A stretch of 64,000 nt of DNA. It comes from Avena insularis. Its lineage: Eukaryota; Streptophyta; Magnoliopsida; Poales; Poaceae. Location: positions 536,408,682-536,472,681 of the forward strand of contig CM042684.1 of NCBI GenBank assembly GCA_023614405.1. Reading direction: 5' to 3'. Positions within the stretch are counted from its first letter, which is position 1. Each line of letters opens with the position of its first letter. The position numbers were made by a program, and so were the translations under genes. Below are positions 1-11,300 of the stretch, in pieces. The notes under the pieces are model-generated. The model was given only the letters and a program-made list of their open reading frames with translations. It was not told the DNA's origin and did no database searches.

Positions 1-187
1 TAGATGAGCCTGAAAGCAAATTCTACATCTCTTTGCTCTAAACATTCTTTTTTTTTTACAACTGAGGGTACAACAGTGCTAGCTACATGCAATTTCTCAT
101 CGTCCGTGTTTACAAACGCTACTTACTGTGTGCAGAACCGTGGAAACCACCTCCTTCACCTGTCGAGGCAACACCGGATGATGGCTA

Positions 188-2902
188 TCATCGCTTCTCC
201 ACCGTCTTCACGGACACCCCCGTGTACATGCCGACGCGCGACCTCAGGTCGTCCCGGCGCGGCCTCGCCACCTTGTTGTTGGGGTCGAACAGCAGCACCT
301 CCTCGAACGCACGCAGCGCCGACTTGAGGTCCTTCTGCTGCTCGTACGCGTCGCCCAGGTTGTTCCACGCCGTCACGTACCCCGGCTGCAGCTCCACCGC
401 CTTCTCGAACTGCTTGATCGCCTTCTCCAGCTTGTTCTCCCGCTTGTAGCTCACCCCCAGCGCGTTGTACACCTGGACACGGAGGTAGAATTGTTTGTTT
501 CATAGAGGACTCTGCTAGGCTAGCTAGACTCCGGAATGCAGAGAAGTATCTAACCTGTGCAAGATCCTGCTCGTCTCTATCCCATCTTTGGATCGCTTGC
601 TGCAGATACTTGATGGCTGCTGGGTAGAACTTTCTCCGTAGCATCACTGCTCCGAGCTCGAAGAGTTCAGTGGCGCTTCCCTCACCACTTCTTACTTGTT
701 CCTATAGGCAAGGAACATGTTCGCAAATCAGAGGACATTATCATGTAATACATGGCATACGGAAATGGAAAAAGTTGCAAGGATTCACCACAAGGGATTT
801 AAAGACCCCAAAACCATTTTTTTTGTATCTACGTTAAACTGAAATTTTATACTCCAGGGTACTGAGTAACTCCAGTACGACGTTACCAGGAACTCATTGA
901 ACGGGTTGACGAATAGGGCCATGATGAGGGTTGTGGGTCCATAAAAATTTGGGGTCAAAGGGAAGGTTACCATGCTCGATGAACGACTTATAAACGTACT
1001 TATCTGTAAGTCAAAATAACAATATTAACATAAAAAATCCAGATTGTACAAAAATGGGAACATGTTTCAGGAGGAAAAGGAAAGAAGGGAGCCCTCCCTC
1101 GCTCTCTCTTACTTCCCTCTCCCTCTTGTATCTACTACCTCAGGGCCATATTAGTGTTCGCAACTTTGTCTAGATATGAATGCATCTAGTCTAAATGCTA
1201 GATACATACGAATCTAGACAAAATTGAGAACATTAATATGGATCTGAGGGAATATTACTAAGTGATGGGATAGCACCAAGGGGCACAGTTAACAAAAAAA
1301 AAGGGAGCAGTAGCAACAATCAGAAGATGCTATTGGCAGCAGCTAAGGTAAGCTATCAGGTATCTACTCTCCCTCTCCTGCCCCTCTCGTTTGCCTCTGC
1401 CCCTTGATCAATGACCCGCATACCCCAGCAGAGAACCAATATCCCTACTGGATCATGAGCCCACCTGCTCCCAATATATCCCGGTAGCTTTTGCGATAAA
1501 CAATAGTACAAATAAAGAACTGATTGTAGCATGCTTACCTGCAAGTCTTTAGCAGAAAGATCAAGCTCCCGGCGGACAAGAACCTGCCGGATGACGAAGA
1601 ATGTACCGGTTCCAAGCAGGCCGAGCAGTATGAGCAAATAAGAAAGCTGAATCCCCAGCTCAAACAGCTCCCCGACCTCGTAAACCATATTCAACTTTGC
1701 TCCTTCACTAGACTGTGCTGACTGCGCGAAACTCAACCATGCCGTGGCACCACAAGGAAGCATGCTAAGTTGCTGCAGCAGGCTCCTGTTTCTCTTTACA
1801 TCCTCGTCAGAACAGGGACCGGAAGTTTCTGGTGTGAAGATGGTGCATTCATCAGTAAAAGCAACAGCACAAAACCACAACCATTCCTAATCTAATCAGG
1901 GAACAGATACAATCTTAAAATGCATTCATAAAAAGTCAAAACAGAACTGTTTTAAGTCTTTTACTCAAGAAATTACATGCATGCATGCATGGACATGTTA
2001 TAAAGGAGTCTTACCTTTTGCTTGTGTCGAAATAAAGATGTCCTCTACTCTCGTGATGACCTGCCTTCCTTAGAAATAAGGAAACAAATCCCAAATAAGA
2101 TTGGTTTTGGAACTGAAACAAGGTAACACCGGAGAAGAAATTATCTGTCTAAAAAAACAATCGTACAAGAATCACGTAAGTAACACCGGAGAAGAAATTA
2201 TCTGTCTCTGGACTAAAGGCACCCCTTCCATGTCGGATTTTGCTCAGAAGCACATGGCGCTGGTGACAGAATTATCCTAAAATGCAGGATAGAAGTTTCT
2301 AATCTTCTTCAGAGAGGTCAGAATGTCACAAGATTATAATGCAAAGTCCATGGATAATCCTTTTCACATAAATCTAAACTGTAGACTTTCAAATTTCGAC
2401 GAGAACCAACCATGGTTTACAGTTTCTTGGTTTGAAACTCGGTAGAATCATCCAAGTAAACACTGGAGAAGTAAAATCTAAATGGCCATATATGCACCCT
2501 GACTATTGATCGCAGAAGGACCAGGCATGTATGCAGATAACCGAATTTTGAGGGAGAATCGACATCAGTCAAGACTGAAGAGCCACTACTCAAGAGCTAT
2601 CACCAGGATAACTTACAAGTGTACCAGTGGCTGGTTTTTCAGTTAGCGCACGCACGCACGCACGCCCCAACTGGAATCTCAGATGAACTAACAAGCTCCA
2701 AGTATCTAACCAGTATCCTCTCCTCGACCTCGAGTAGTAGTAATAAAGAAACGAAGAGTCATCGGCCGAAGCGGTTTTACCTGCCGAGGACCCTCGCCGG
2801 CACGAGGGCTGCGGCGCGGGGGAGTGAGAAGTAGGAGGAGGGCTTGGCGGGGAAGGCGAAGGGCCTGGCCGCGGCGCGCCCGGCGGTGGGGAGGGAAGCC
2901 AT
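188..2902 (-). CDS. PYG7: PYG7-like chloroplast TPR protein (photosystem I assembly)
   Basis: Five coding exons, read on the minus strand: 2902-2781, 2064-2015, 1828-1539, 701-555, 472-188. They join in one frame with GT/AG borders to 297 codons plus stop, the usual size for PYG7. Residues 1-45 are rich in Ala, Pro, Ser and Arg with no acidic residue, as in a plastid transit peptide. A single membrane span lies at about residues 117-137 ([20 protein letters not shown]), followed by [17 protein letters not shown] and about three TPR motifs (residues 165-275; [19 protein letters not shown] is a clear one). The family corresponds to cyanobacterial Ycf37; in Arabidopsis PYG7 is a thylakoid protein needed for photosystem I accumulation. 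The start is the first ATG after the leader and gives a proper transit peptide. Identity rests on recalled family sequence, strongest in exons 3-5. Intron 3 carries a Stowaway MITE. EAF1 lies upstream in the same orientation. Confidence 0.93.
1135..1252. mobile_element. Stowaway-type MITE in PYG7 intron 3
   Basis: About 118 bp with imperfect terminal inverted repeats (left CTACCTCAGGGCCATATTAG, right end reading ...AATATGGATCTGAGGGAA), flanked by TA. The ends fit the Tc1/mariner-derived Stowaway pattern with a degraded CTCCCTCC terminus. It is non-coding and lies inside the 837-bp intron between exons 3 and 4. Confidence 0.75.
2648..2665. repeat. (GCAC)n microsatellite in PYG7 intron 1
   Basis: Four to five tandem GCAC/CGCA units within the first intron of the PYG7 gene. 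Confidence 0.7.
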
Positions 2903-3139
2903 TGGAGAGCTATGGGGATAAGGCGAGAGCGAGCTAGCTACACGCTGAGGGAGGAAGAGGAGAAAAGAAGATGGTTTTAGCCTCTCATGTTCATGGGCCG
3001 CGAAGGCTGCTATCTATCGGGGAAGGCCCAACGTTTTTACTCTTTGCAGCAGAATTTCGAATACCACAAAATAAAAACGCACTTAGATTCTGCAAAGGAT
3101 TTTCATTTTAAGAAAAGTGCACATTTTTTAAATTTATTC

Positions 3140-4240
3140 TAGATTCTATCAGTAAAGTTGGATGCATCCTTGGCGGCCCATAAATGTGATTGTATTATAT
3201 TCCGGCTTGTGATTTCTAGGATGTTCCAAAACCCAGATCGTCATCTTATATATACTTGGAGAAGTATTTTGCTTGTTAAAGAGGGTGTTCGTTGGGGAAT
3301 TTCGAATATATATGGCCAAAAGTTGAAGATCATGACTGATAATTTGGATCCCTGGACGACCACCACACCTTCTGCAAACTCTTTAGTTCTAGTAGAAGTA
3401 CAAAAGTTTGTTCCCTGATGGTTGATGGACAAGGTTCTTGGAACGAAGAAAACTTTCTTCCCAGAACAGACTACAAAACTCATCTTACAGACTCATATTA
3501 GTCGCCGTGGTGGAGATGATTTTGTCTCCTGGCCTCACACTCGCTATGGCATGCACAGTCTCCGATCGGTGTACAATCTGGCTTGGTCTTCGGCTTTCTT
3601 TATGATGCGCAGTATTGTTGGTCATGAACTCCCGTCAAATTGGGTGTGGGTGGTGGAAGAGAAACATTGGAAAGCCATATGTGCAGTCAAGGCACCCACA
3701 TTGCGCTCTGGAGGTTTGCCTCCCATCTCAGATAGGTAGGGTGAAACAATGGCTCTGTTTGATTTCAGTGACAGAGATTCACCTCAACAGTCCACTGTCT
3801 TGGCGGTAACTGTGTAACATATTTGGGACGCAAGGAATACAGTCCACTATCTTGCCTTAAAGATCCATGCTTATGCTGATTTGTTGCTGCTGCATCTTGC
3901 CTTAGAGATCCATGCTTATGCTGATCTGTTTGTTGCTGCTGCATCTTTACAAGATCGATACCGGGCATAGTCACGAGTAATCGTCTTTTCGACCATGAGA
4001 TGGTCTCTGCCACCACACAGTTCAGTCCTGGTTAATGTCGACGCAGCTGTCTTCTCAAATTTGCACAGGGTGGGAATTGGCATCGTGATTCAGCACCACA
4101 AATGGAGAGTTCTTGGTTGCTTGCAACCAGACACTCAAGAGTATCGTGTACTTGTCCCAGCCTTCGGTTTACATGTCCAACATCCAAGCAAAACTAGTGT
4201 TAAATGTCAACGTTATGTTAACTGGGCATGCTAATGGATG
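3140..4240 (+). pseudogene. Decayed LINE ORF2 3' end with plant RNase H-like domain
   Basis: Three pieces of a plant L1-type ORF2 C-terminus occur in order but in shifting frames. First, 3158-3420 encodes IYTWRSILLVKEGVRWGIS-like residues, matching the segment after the reverse transcriptase. Second, about 3650-3840 shows WKAICAVKAPT and, further on, HIWDARN, which resemble the zinc-finger/linker region (commonly KxxWxxxxPxK and WxIWxARN). Third, 3995-4200 encodes PPHSSVLVNVDAAVF...GIGIVIQHHKWRVLGC, the start of an RVT_3 RNase H fold (N-V-D-A with first Asp, then G-G-I-V-I). Several stops and frameshifts make it non-functional. The reverse transcriptase core is absent, as expected of a 5'-truncated insertion. 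Confidence 0.72.
3851..3944. repeat. Two-copy 45-49 bp tandem repeat inside LINE remnant
   Basis: Two adjacent copies beginning CTTGCCTTA(A/G)AGATCCATGC and ending in GTTGCTGCTGCAT, 3851-3895 and 3896-3944; the second has a 4-bp insertion. It duplicates the linker-coding part of the LINE remnant. Confidence 0.8.
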
Positions 4241-4326
4241 TAAAACTTGTTCTCAACTGGCATTGTTTCTGGACTGTCATATTCTCTTGCATGTTAATTC
4301 TGAACAACAATCAATCTTCACTTATA

Positions 4327-4497
4327 CTCCCTCCGTGTCAAAATATAAGATGTTTTAGGTTTGTGAAGAAAATGTATCTAGACTTGTTTTAGTGTGTGTA
4401 GGTTCACTTAGGTTTGGAGTGAGTCTATACACTAAAAGAAGTCTAGATACATTCTCTTCACAAACCTAAAACATCTTATATTTTGAAACAGAGGGAG
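4327..4497. mobile_element. Stowaway MITE
   Basis: A 171-bp near-perfect hairpin, starting CTCCCTCCGTGTCAAAATAT and ending with the complementary ATATTTTGAAACAGAGGGAG, flanked by TA target duplications. It is intergenic between the LINE remnant and the 3' end of EAF1. A related copy lies at 47245-47413. Confidence 0.92.
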
Positions 4498-5308
4498 TAT
4501 GTCAGTTCACTGGAAACATTCAGTCACTTATATGTCAATCAAACTACGCTTAGGATTCAACACCAAGCCAAACTTTGAATGTACTAAATGCAGAGAGGCA
4601 CTTTCTTTTGCATTCACTAACTGTTAAGTTAAACTTGTACACTTAAAAAAGAGACTGAACAATCCTGACACATACAGCGACTCTAGGAGCATGGGCCTAC
4701 CAAAGATATACAGTTGGGGCCCACCCGGGCTCTGGTTATGATCTGATCTGGCACGAAAAAAGAAAAATCAGCTGTTACAAAGGAGAAGCATCTCCTCCAG
4801 CTATCATCTATCTAGACTCTGCAATGGAGCATTTTTCCAACCACAGAAGGTGGCGCTGAAAAAATATCTACCTAAAATAAAGAGTGAGCACATTAGCAAA
4901 GAGTTGGTTCTGGAGCACTATCAGCAGCAGCTTCCATGGATCGGTTGGATGACACCTAGCAGCACAGCAAAGGTTCAAAAACATCAGTAAGGTATAATCA
5001 TAACATGGTTTGGTACTATGAAAGTAGCACATACTGGCAAAATGATCCGTGTAACCATGTAGAATATGTTTTTTAGCGAAATTGTGCAGCAGATGAGAAC
5101 AGCCTCTACTTTTTTTCATATATATATATATATATATATATATCTGGATGTATTAACATGTTAAGATTTTACAGTTTAAAGATAGAACCTGTGCCAGCAA
5201 GTCAACAGGGAATGAACAAACTAGGGAACCACATACCTGTACAGTAACTTTATATCAGGGAGAAGGGTTTGTTGCTCCATACAAACGACCAGCCCAATAC
5301 TGATTTCA
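4498..5308. other. EAF1 3' flank and probable 3' UTR
   Basis: No supported coding exon. Because EAF1 is read on the minus strand and stops at 5309, part of this stretch should be its 3' UTR. It contains an (AT)n microsatellite. The true transcript end cannot be fixed from sequence alone. Confidence 0.4.
5118..5143. repeat. (AT)n microsatellite
   Basis: About 13 uninterrupted AT units downstream of the EAF1 stop codon. Confidence 0.95.
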
Positions 5309-8300
5309 TCAGCCTGACCCTGAATCTGAGGGAGCATACAGGCTACCTGGAGCAAGAGGTCTCTGCTGTCGCTGAGGCTGTTGATGATGTGGAGGCTGCA
5401 GATGTGGCGGCCTAAATTGCTGCTGGTGCCACGACAAACCACCGACGTCTTGGCCATGCATAGGCAGTCCACCTGACAGTTGCCTCTTCAACATGCCTTG
5501 GCTAGGTGGTGGCACTGGTGTCTCATTCCCAGCAAAATTACCCTTGGGAGAGGTAAGCGGCTCAGATGTTGATGTGACTGCAGCTTGGTCAACATGTACT
5601 GATGCCTCGTGCTGGTGCTGAGGCTGTTGTTGATGTGGAGGCTGGAGATGCGGTGGCCTAAATTGCTGCTGGTGCCACGGACGATCGGCGTCTTGGCCAT
5701 GCATAGGCAGTCCACCTGACAGTTGCCTCTGCAACATGCCTCGGCTAGATGATGGCAATCGTTTTTCAATCCCTAGGAGGTTAGATGTTGATGTGACTGC
5801 AACTGGGTCAACAAGTGCCGATGCCTCGTGCAACTGCTGGTTTGTAGATGGAAGCCCAGGACTGCTTGGCTCTGCACCATGAGAAATAGGTGTAGCTGGA
5901 ATCACCTGGGTATGTTGGACTTGGTCGATTTGTGGGTCCCCCCTACAGTCAGGCTTCATCTGGACGTTTTGTTGCATCATCAATCTTGGAATGCTGTTCT
6001 GCGATGGTTTGGTCTGACGTTGCTGCTGCGTAGTCACTGGGAACTTAGAATGAAGCGGGGGTGGTTGTGAAGCCAAGACGGTATGACTAGGAGGACCCTG
6101 CATCAAGCCTTGGTTACTGATATCTGGCAACTGCTTTGCTGACTGAGGCACCGAAGGATATAGCTTGTGTTGATTCCCAGGCTGAGGCATTACTGAAATT
6201 GATCCTTTGTTGACAGCAGAGGATCGTTGGGCATGTTGCGACAGATTTTTGTCAGAAACTTGTTTCTTGGAGACCGTCGAAACAGCACTGGCTGGAGTGG
6301 CATCGACTGCAGGAGTCTGCGCTATCTGCATGTTTCCTCGTCCTAAACTCTTCAGAAGCTTAGCTTGTTGACTAGCTTGATTCCTTTGTTGTTGATTTTG
6401 CCTAGGCTGCTGCTGACCCTGTTGTTTCTTCTGCTTAGGTTCTGTAGCATTGGCAGGTTGGTTGGGAAGTGCGGAACTATCTGGTGAATTTTGTGCAGAT
6501 TGCTGCTTCTGATGCAGTGGATGCGAAGCAATGGTTGAAGTGACTGCAGATGCTAGGTTCTGCTGCTTAATTTGTGGTCCTTTCTGCACACCGGGCACCG
6601 CACTTGGTACAGAAAGATCGTTGTGCTGTTGAGACACCATACGGTGTTGATATTGTCTGTCTTTAGCCAAGTGCATAGCATATGGCTGTTGATGTGGGCT
6701 TGACTGGCTAGCTCCTTGGGTCTGAGAAAGATGCTGGTTACCCAACATGTTCAATGGTTGTGACATCGGATGTGGCCTTTGGGTTTGCTGAAGAGGTGAA
6801 GAAGCTGCAGCCTTGGAGAATGGCGGATTCATGCTGCTGAAATGGGCAGCTTGACTACTTCCCGGTGAAACCTGCAAGTGGAGCTCTGGCTTCACCATCC
6901 GTCTATGCTCCTCCATATGCTGACCAGGCTAAAAGAAAGAAAGTATCCAGTAAGTAATCTGTGAATCCCGTTAAAATTCCTCAAGAACTGTCAATTTTAA
7001 TAGTTTAAGCTTTGTAGTCCGTTTAGTGAAGATTTGAAAACAGTCATCCTAATGTCAAAGTTGCATAACTACTGAATATACTTCCATTTACTTGACCAAG
7101 GGAATATTTTGTAAGCAGGTAATTAGAAAAGTAGCAATGAACAGAACCTTGACAAAAACAGGGAACTATGTTACATAAAATCTAGTGACAATTAATATGG
7201 ATCAGAGGGAGTATAATTATCAAACATTTTATGTACTAGTACACATGTATCGTTGACTTTGGATTATAGTTTAGATTAATATATGATCTTAGAATTATTT
7301 TTATTTTGCATGATGTTAAGGACTATGAAGACACCGGGGTTTAAATAACTCAAGTGATGCAAAATGAAGTGACTAGTATAACTTAATAATCTTGGTTTCC
7401 AGAAGATGCTACTTTGTTCCTCAGGAAACTGTTAAAAATGGTAGGAGTGCCCTTTGTTTATATAAGTTTTGTGAAAGAGAGTTTGTGCAATAACAAACAT
7501 GAGCAACACATGTGAACCTGAACATAAAAAACATACATAGATTAAAGGATGGAATTTTATTCGAGAAAATGCAAAAGCTTTGAATCTCGATGAATTGATA
7601 GAATGAAAAAAGTTGCAGAGTCTGTCCTGCATCAGGCAGCAGCAACTGGAAATAATTGTGGAGACTGGTTAGAACTAATAATTTACTGCCAGTTCAGGTA
7701 TTCCCATTTCTTCTTGTGAATAAGTATTGACCATAGATAAGAAAGTAGGTGCATTAGGCATTTTTTGTGCATGAAAAGTAAACCAATTTTAGATGTTTCA
7801 ATAATATGAAAGAGAAGGGGCAACTCACATGAAGCATCTGCATAGGATCACGCGGCCTCAACATTGAATTCCCAGGGGCAGACATGGCTCCAGCGGGATG
7901 GACATTTACAGCATTTGGCACTCCTTGCACACTTTTGAGAGGCACATTCCCAGTCGATACCATATTCAGCATTCCTGGGGAACTAGCCCGGGGAAAGCCT
8001 GCCCTGGCTGCAGGCATACCTCGATGTACACCTGTTGACAAAGCACCAGGAATCATGCGAGGAGGACCAACTCCAGCAGGACATGTTCCAGGAACAGAAC
8101 CTCCAGGCTGCTGAAGATTTCTACCGCTGAGCATTTGATTATACTGAAGCTTCTGTTGCTCATCACTCTGTAAAGAGGCTGGTCTAGGAACACCATATTT
8201 CTGAGAATCCCTGTAGCAGAAATTACAGGAAAAAAAAATATTGTAAATCTAATTTAATTGTGCACTCCATATAGTATCAGCAACTACTAGGAAGGATATT

Positions 8301-11300
8301 TGGAATATCTACCTAGAAGGAGCACTCAATGCTGAAGGTGGAGACAGGTTGCTGCCCAGAACCATACCAGGAGAACCTGGTAACCTGGGATTTAGATTTG
8401 GACTAGTAGTAGGACCAGCTGAAACATGTTGATTTGACAATGTTATCCCGTTTGCATGAGAACCCTGGTATCCACTACCAGGTGTGACTGCATCAAGGCT
8501 CAAAGTTGTTGCATCACAAAGATCAAGTGGCCTGTCACAGATAGACATCAGCACAAAGATAAAATAACAGAAATTAAATAGTATATATATATATCTTGGC
8601 AGTTTCGTGGAAGCAAGATTCAAAGTAACAATCACATACGTCAAAACGCCCCCAGCTAAGTTGTTCGGGGATACTTGCGAAAGTGCAACGACATGAGAAC
8701 TATGGGGTTGTACGATCGGCTTAAGCTCCCGGCTATTAACCTAAGAGAAGAAAAGCATAAACATAAGCAACACTGACAAATAACAGTTTAGGTAAGAGCA
8801 GCAAAACAAAATAAAAACAAAGGTATGAGACTAATAGTTCACAATTCAGACAGATGATTCAAACTGATGTAAACAAAACTAGTTCAGTGAAGAGTCCACT
8901 AACATGTCATATTAGAGCATATAAATTGAATGTGCATATAGGTAAATAGACCAAAATAACAAGACAAGCATGATTTTAAAACTAATATAATGTGATGCAA
9001 CAACTACCTGACTTTCACAAAGAACAAGAGCATAGCAAAATTTACTCACCCTCCCTTATAAGTACTCCGTCCGTCCCAGAATGTAAGGCGTCTAAGATTA
9101 GTCAAAAGTCAAATCTAACTAATTTTGACCAAATATTCAGGGAAAAATTATCTACATCTACAATATTAAATGGACACAATAAGAAAATATACTTTATGGT
9201 GAATCAATTGATATTGATTCAATATTGTAAATGTTCATATTTTTGTGTATAAACTTGGTCAAACTTAGAACAATATTGTAAATGTTCATATTTTTGTGTA
9301 TAAACTTGGTCAAACTTAGAAAACGTTGACTTTTGACTAAACTTATACGCCTTACATTTTGGGACAGATGGAGTACAACTTAAAGGTTACAAAGATAGTT
9401 ACAATTACAGATAAGGCAGATAGAAGATGAACCTGTCTACGCCTGTATTGCACTTGTGGCATGAGTAGTATAATTTTTTCAAAATGTGACTTAAGATTCT
9501 CTTCCTCAAATGGTCCTTGAAGGCGCTGGAACAACTGCCTGGCACTACCCTGATGGGCATATGAAGAACCAATGTTAGAGAATCAAAATCTGTTGTGTTT
9601 ATGGTAAAACAAATCTGCTGTGCTGCTTAAAAAGAAGATCAGACAGGGAAATATTAAAGAGAAAATATAGAAGGTTTTACATTGTATCTGTGTACGTTAC
9701 ATATAAGCTAACTATCAAGCAGTAAATAATATAAAAAATTAAGAACATGCCTGTGGAATGCCAGGTATGGTGAAATGATAGTGTTGAGATGAACCAGAGT
9801 CTTCTGCACTGTCTGCACCATCACCAGAACTTTTATCCACGAGAACCTTATGGCGATCTTTGCATTCTTTAGGTTGTCTATGTACAGTCTGCATAAATAG
9901 GATATAATGGAACTCATAAATCACTGCAGCTCCCATAAGAGAAAGGAACTCAAAAACTGAAGTTACAGAAGAATAATAGTGAGATTATGATGATAAAACT
10001 TAAGACCACAGAATAATCTGTAGAATAAAGAAAAGATAACTATACAGTTACTGCAAAGGTGCCAATACAACTGAAGCCTAACTTACTATGGATAGCACCT
10101 ACCAATAAAGATACACAGAACACACGGACTGGAAAGAAAGCAAAGTTATTTGAACAATATGATAAATATATACAGCATAGAAAAAGATCTTGTCCCAGTC
10201 ATGAATTTACCTTGAACTGCACGATGTGATTGATTGCATCGCTTACTAAATCCCAATTTTGACCTAGGTCATGCACGAGGACAACAAGAGCCTGAAATAT
10301 TTAAGGTATTCGAGTCATTGTCATAAACAATAGGAGAGAGAAAAGATTACTACTTCAAACACACAAGAACCTGATCCTCGAAGTTTGACCATCCTCCACC
10401 TGAAGACATCTGCACAAAAGCATCAAAGATTTTAATAAGCATTACAGAAATAAATCATGTGCAGCAGAAAGTGCTACCCATACACTATGATGCTTGCAAG
10501 TTCACCTTTATGGCAGCTCAACATACAAAAGAGACAACTTCAACTACTCTCTTCATCCCATACTATATTCCCAGTTGCATGACAGTAAGGACCAAAAGCG
10601 AAAAAATATGGACCACAAGAATGTCGAGCAAACTAAGTGATCCATCTACCAATCTTCTAGGATGCAACTGAAGCAACTACAAGCTTAATACGTCTGGCTG
10701 CTTGTGCTGAGCCGAATCTATCCTAACCAGCCAGCAATGTATGTACGAGAAGTAGCATGTTTGTCCACTGCTGGTAGCAATAGGACCGCAGAGCATATCC
10801 AACGAAACCTAGTTCTAGCACAGCTCCAGTAGTGTAGGGCACATATAGCGAATAAAGGAAGTACAACCAATCAAATGTCCCTTCCAGCCTAAGTAGCAAG
10901 GTTTCATCGGCTGTGACCATAGTGTCTATGCAAACAAAAGGAAAGGAATGTGATGGACTGAAAATACCTTTAGCGCTTTCACTTTTCTCCCACGATCCTT
11001 ATTATTAGTGATGATCTTTATAACTTTAGCAGGATTTGCCATATTGCTCATATGCGATGCAACATGCGAAGCTTCTTGTGAAATATCCACCCCTTGCTTC
11101 ATCATCTTAAGCTTCTTAGAAGCATGTTGACCACCATTTGCAACTATGGTAACATAAAAACACACGACCGCATACACATGTTAGGAGCTACTTAAGCTTT
11201 CTCTCAAAATACATCGAGAGCAGATAGTTGATTCTTGTAACACATAGGCTACAAATGCACCATGCATATAAAGAGGGAATGGAAATACCAATTGTTCCAT

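Noticed and set aside
7195..7215. Stowaway-like terminus GGATCAGAGGGAGTATA in an EAF1 intron
   Set aside because: Only one end is present, with no partner within several hundred bases; too little to call.
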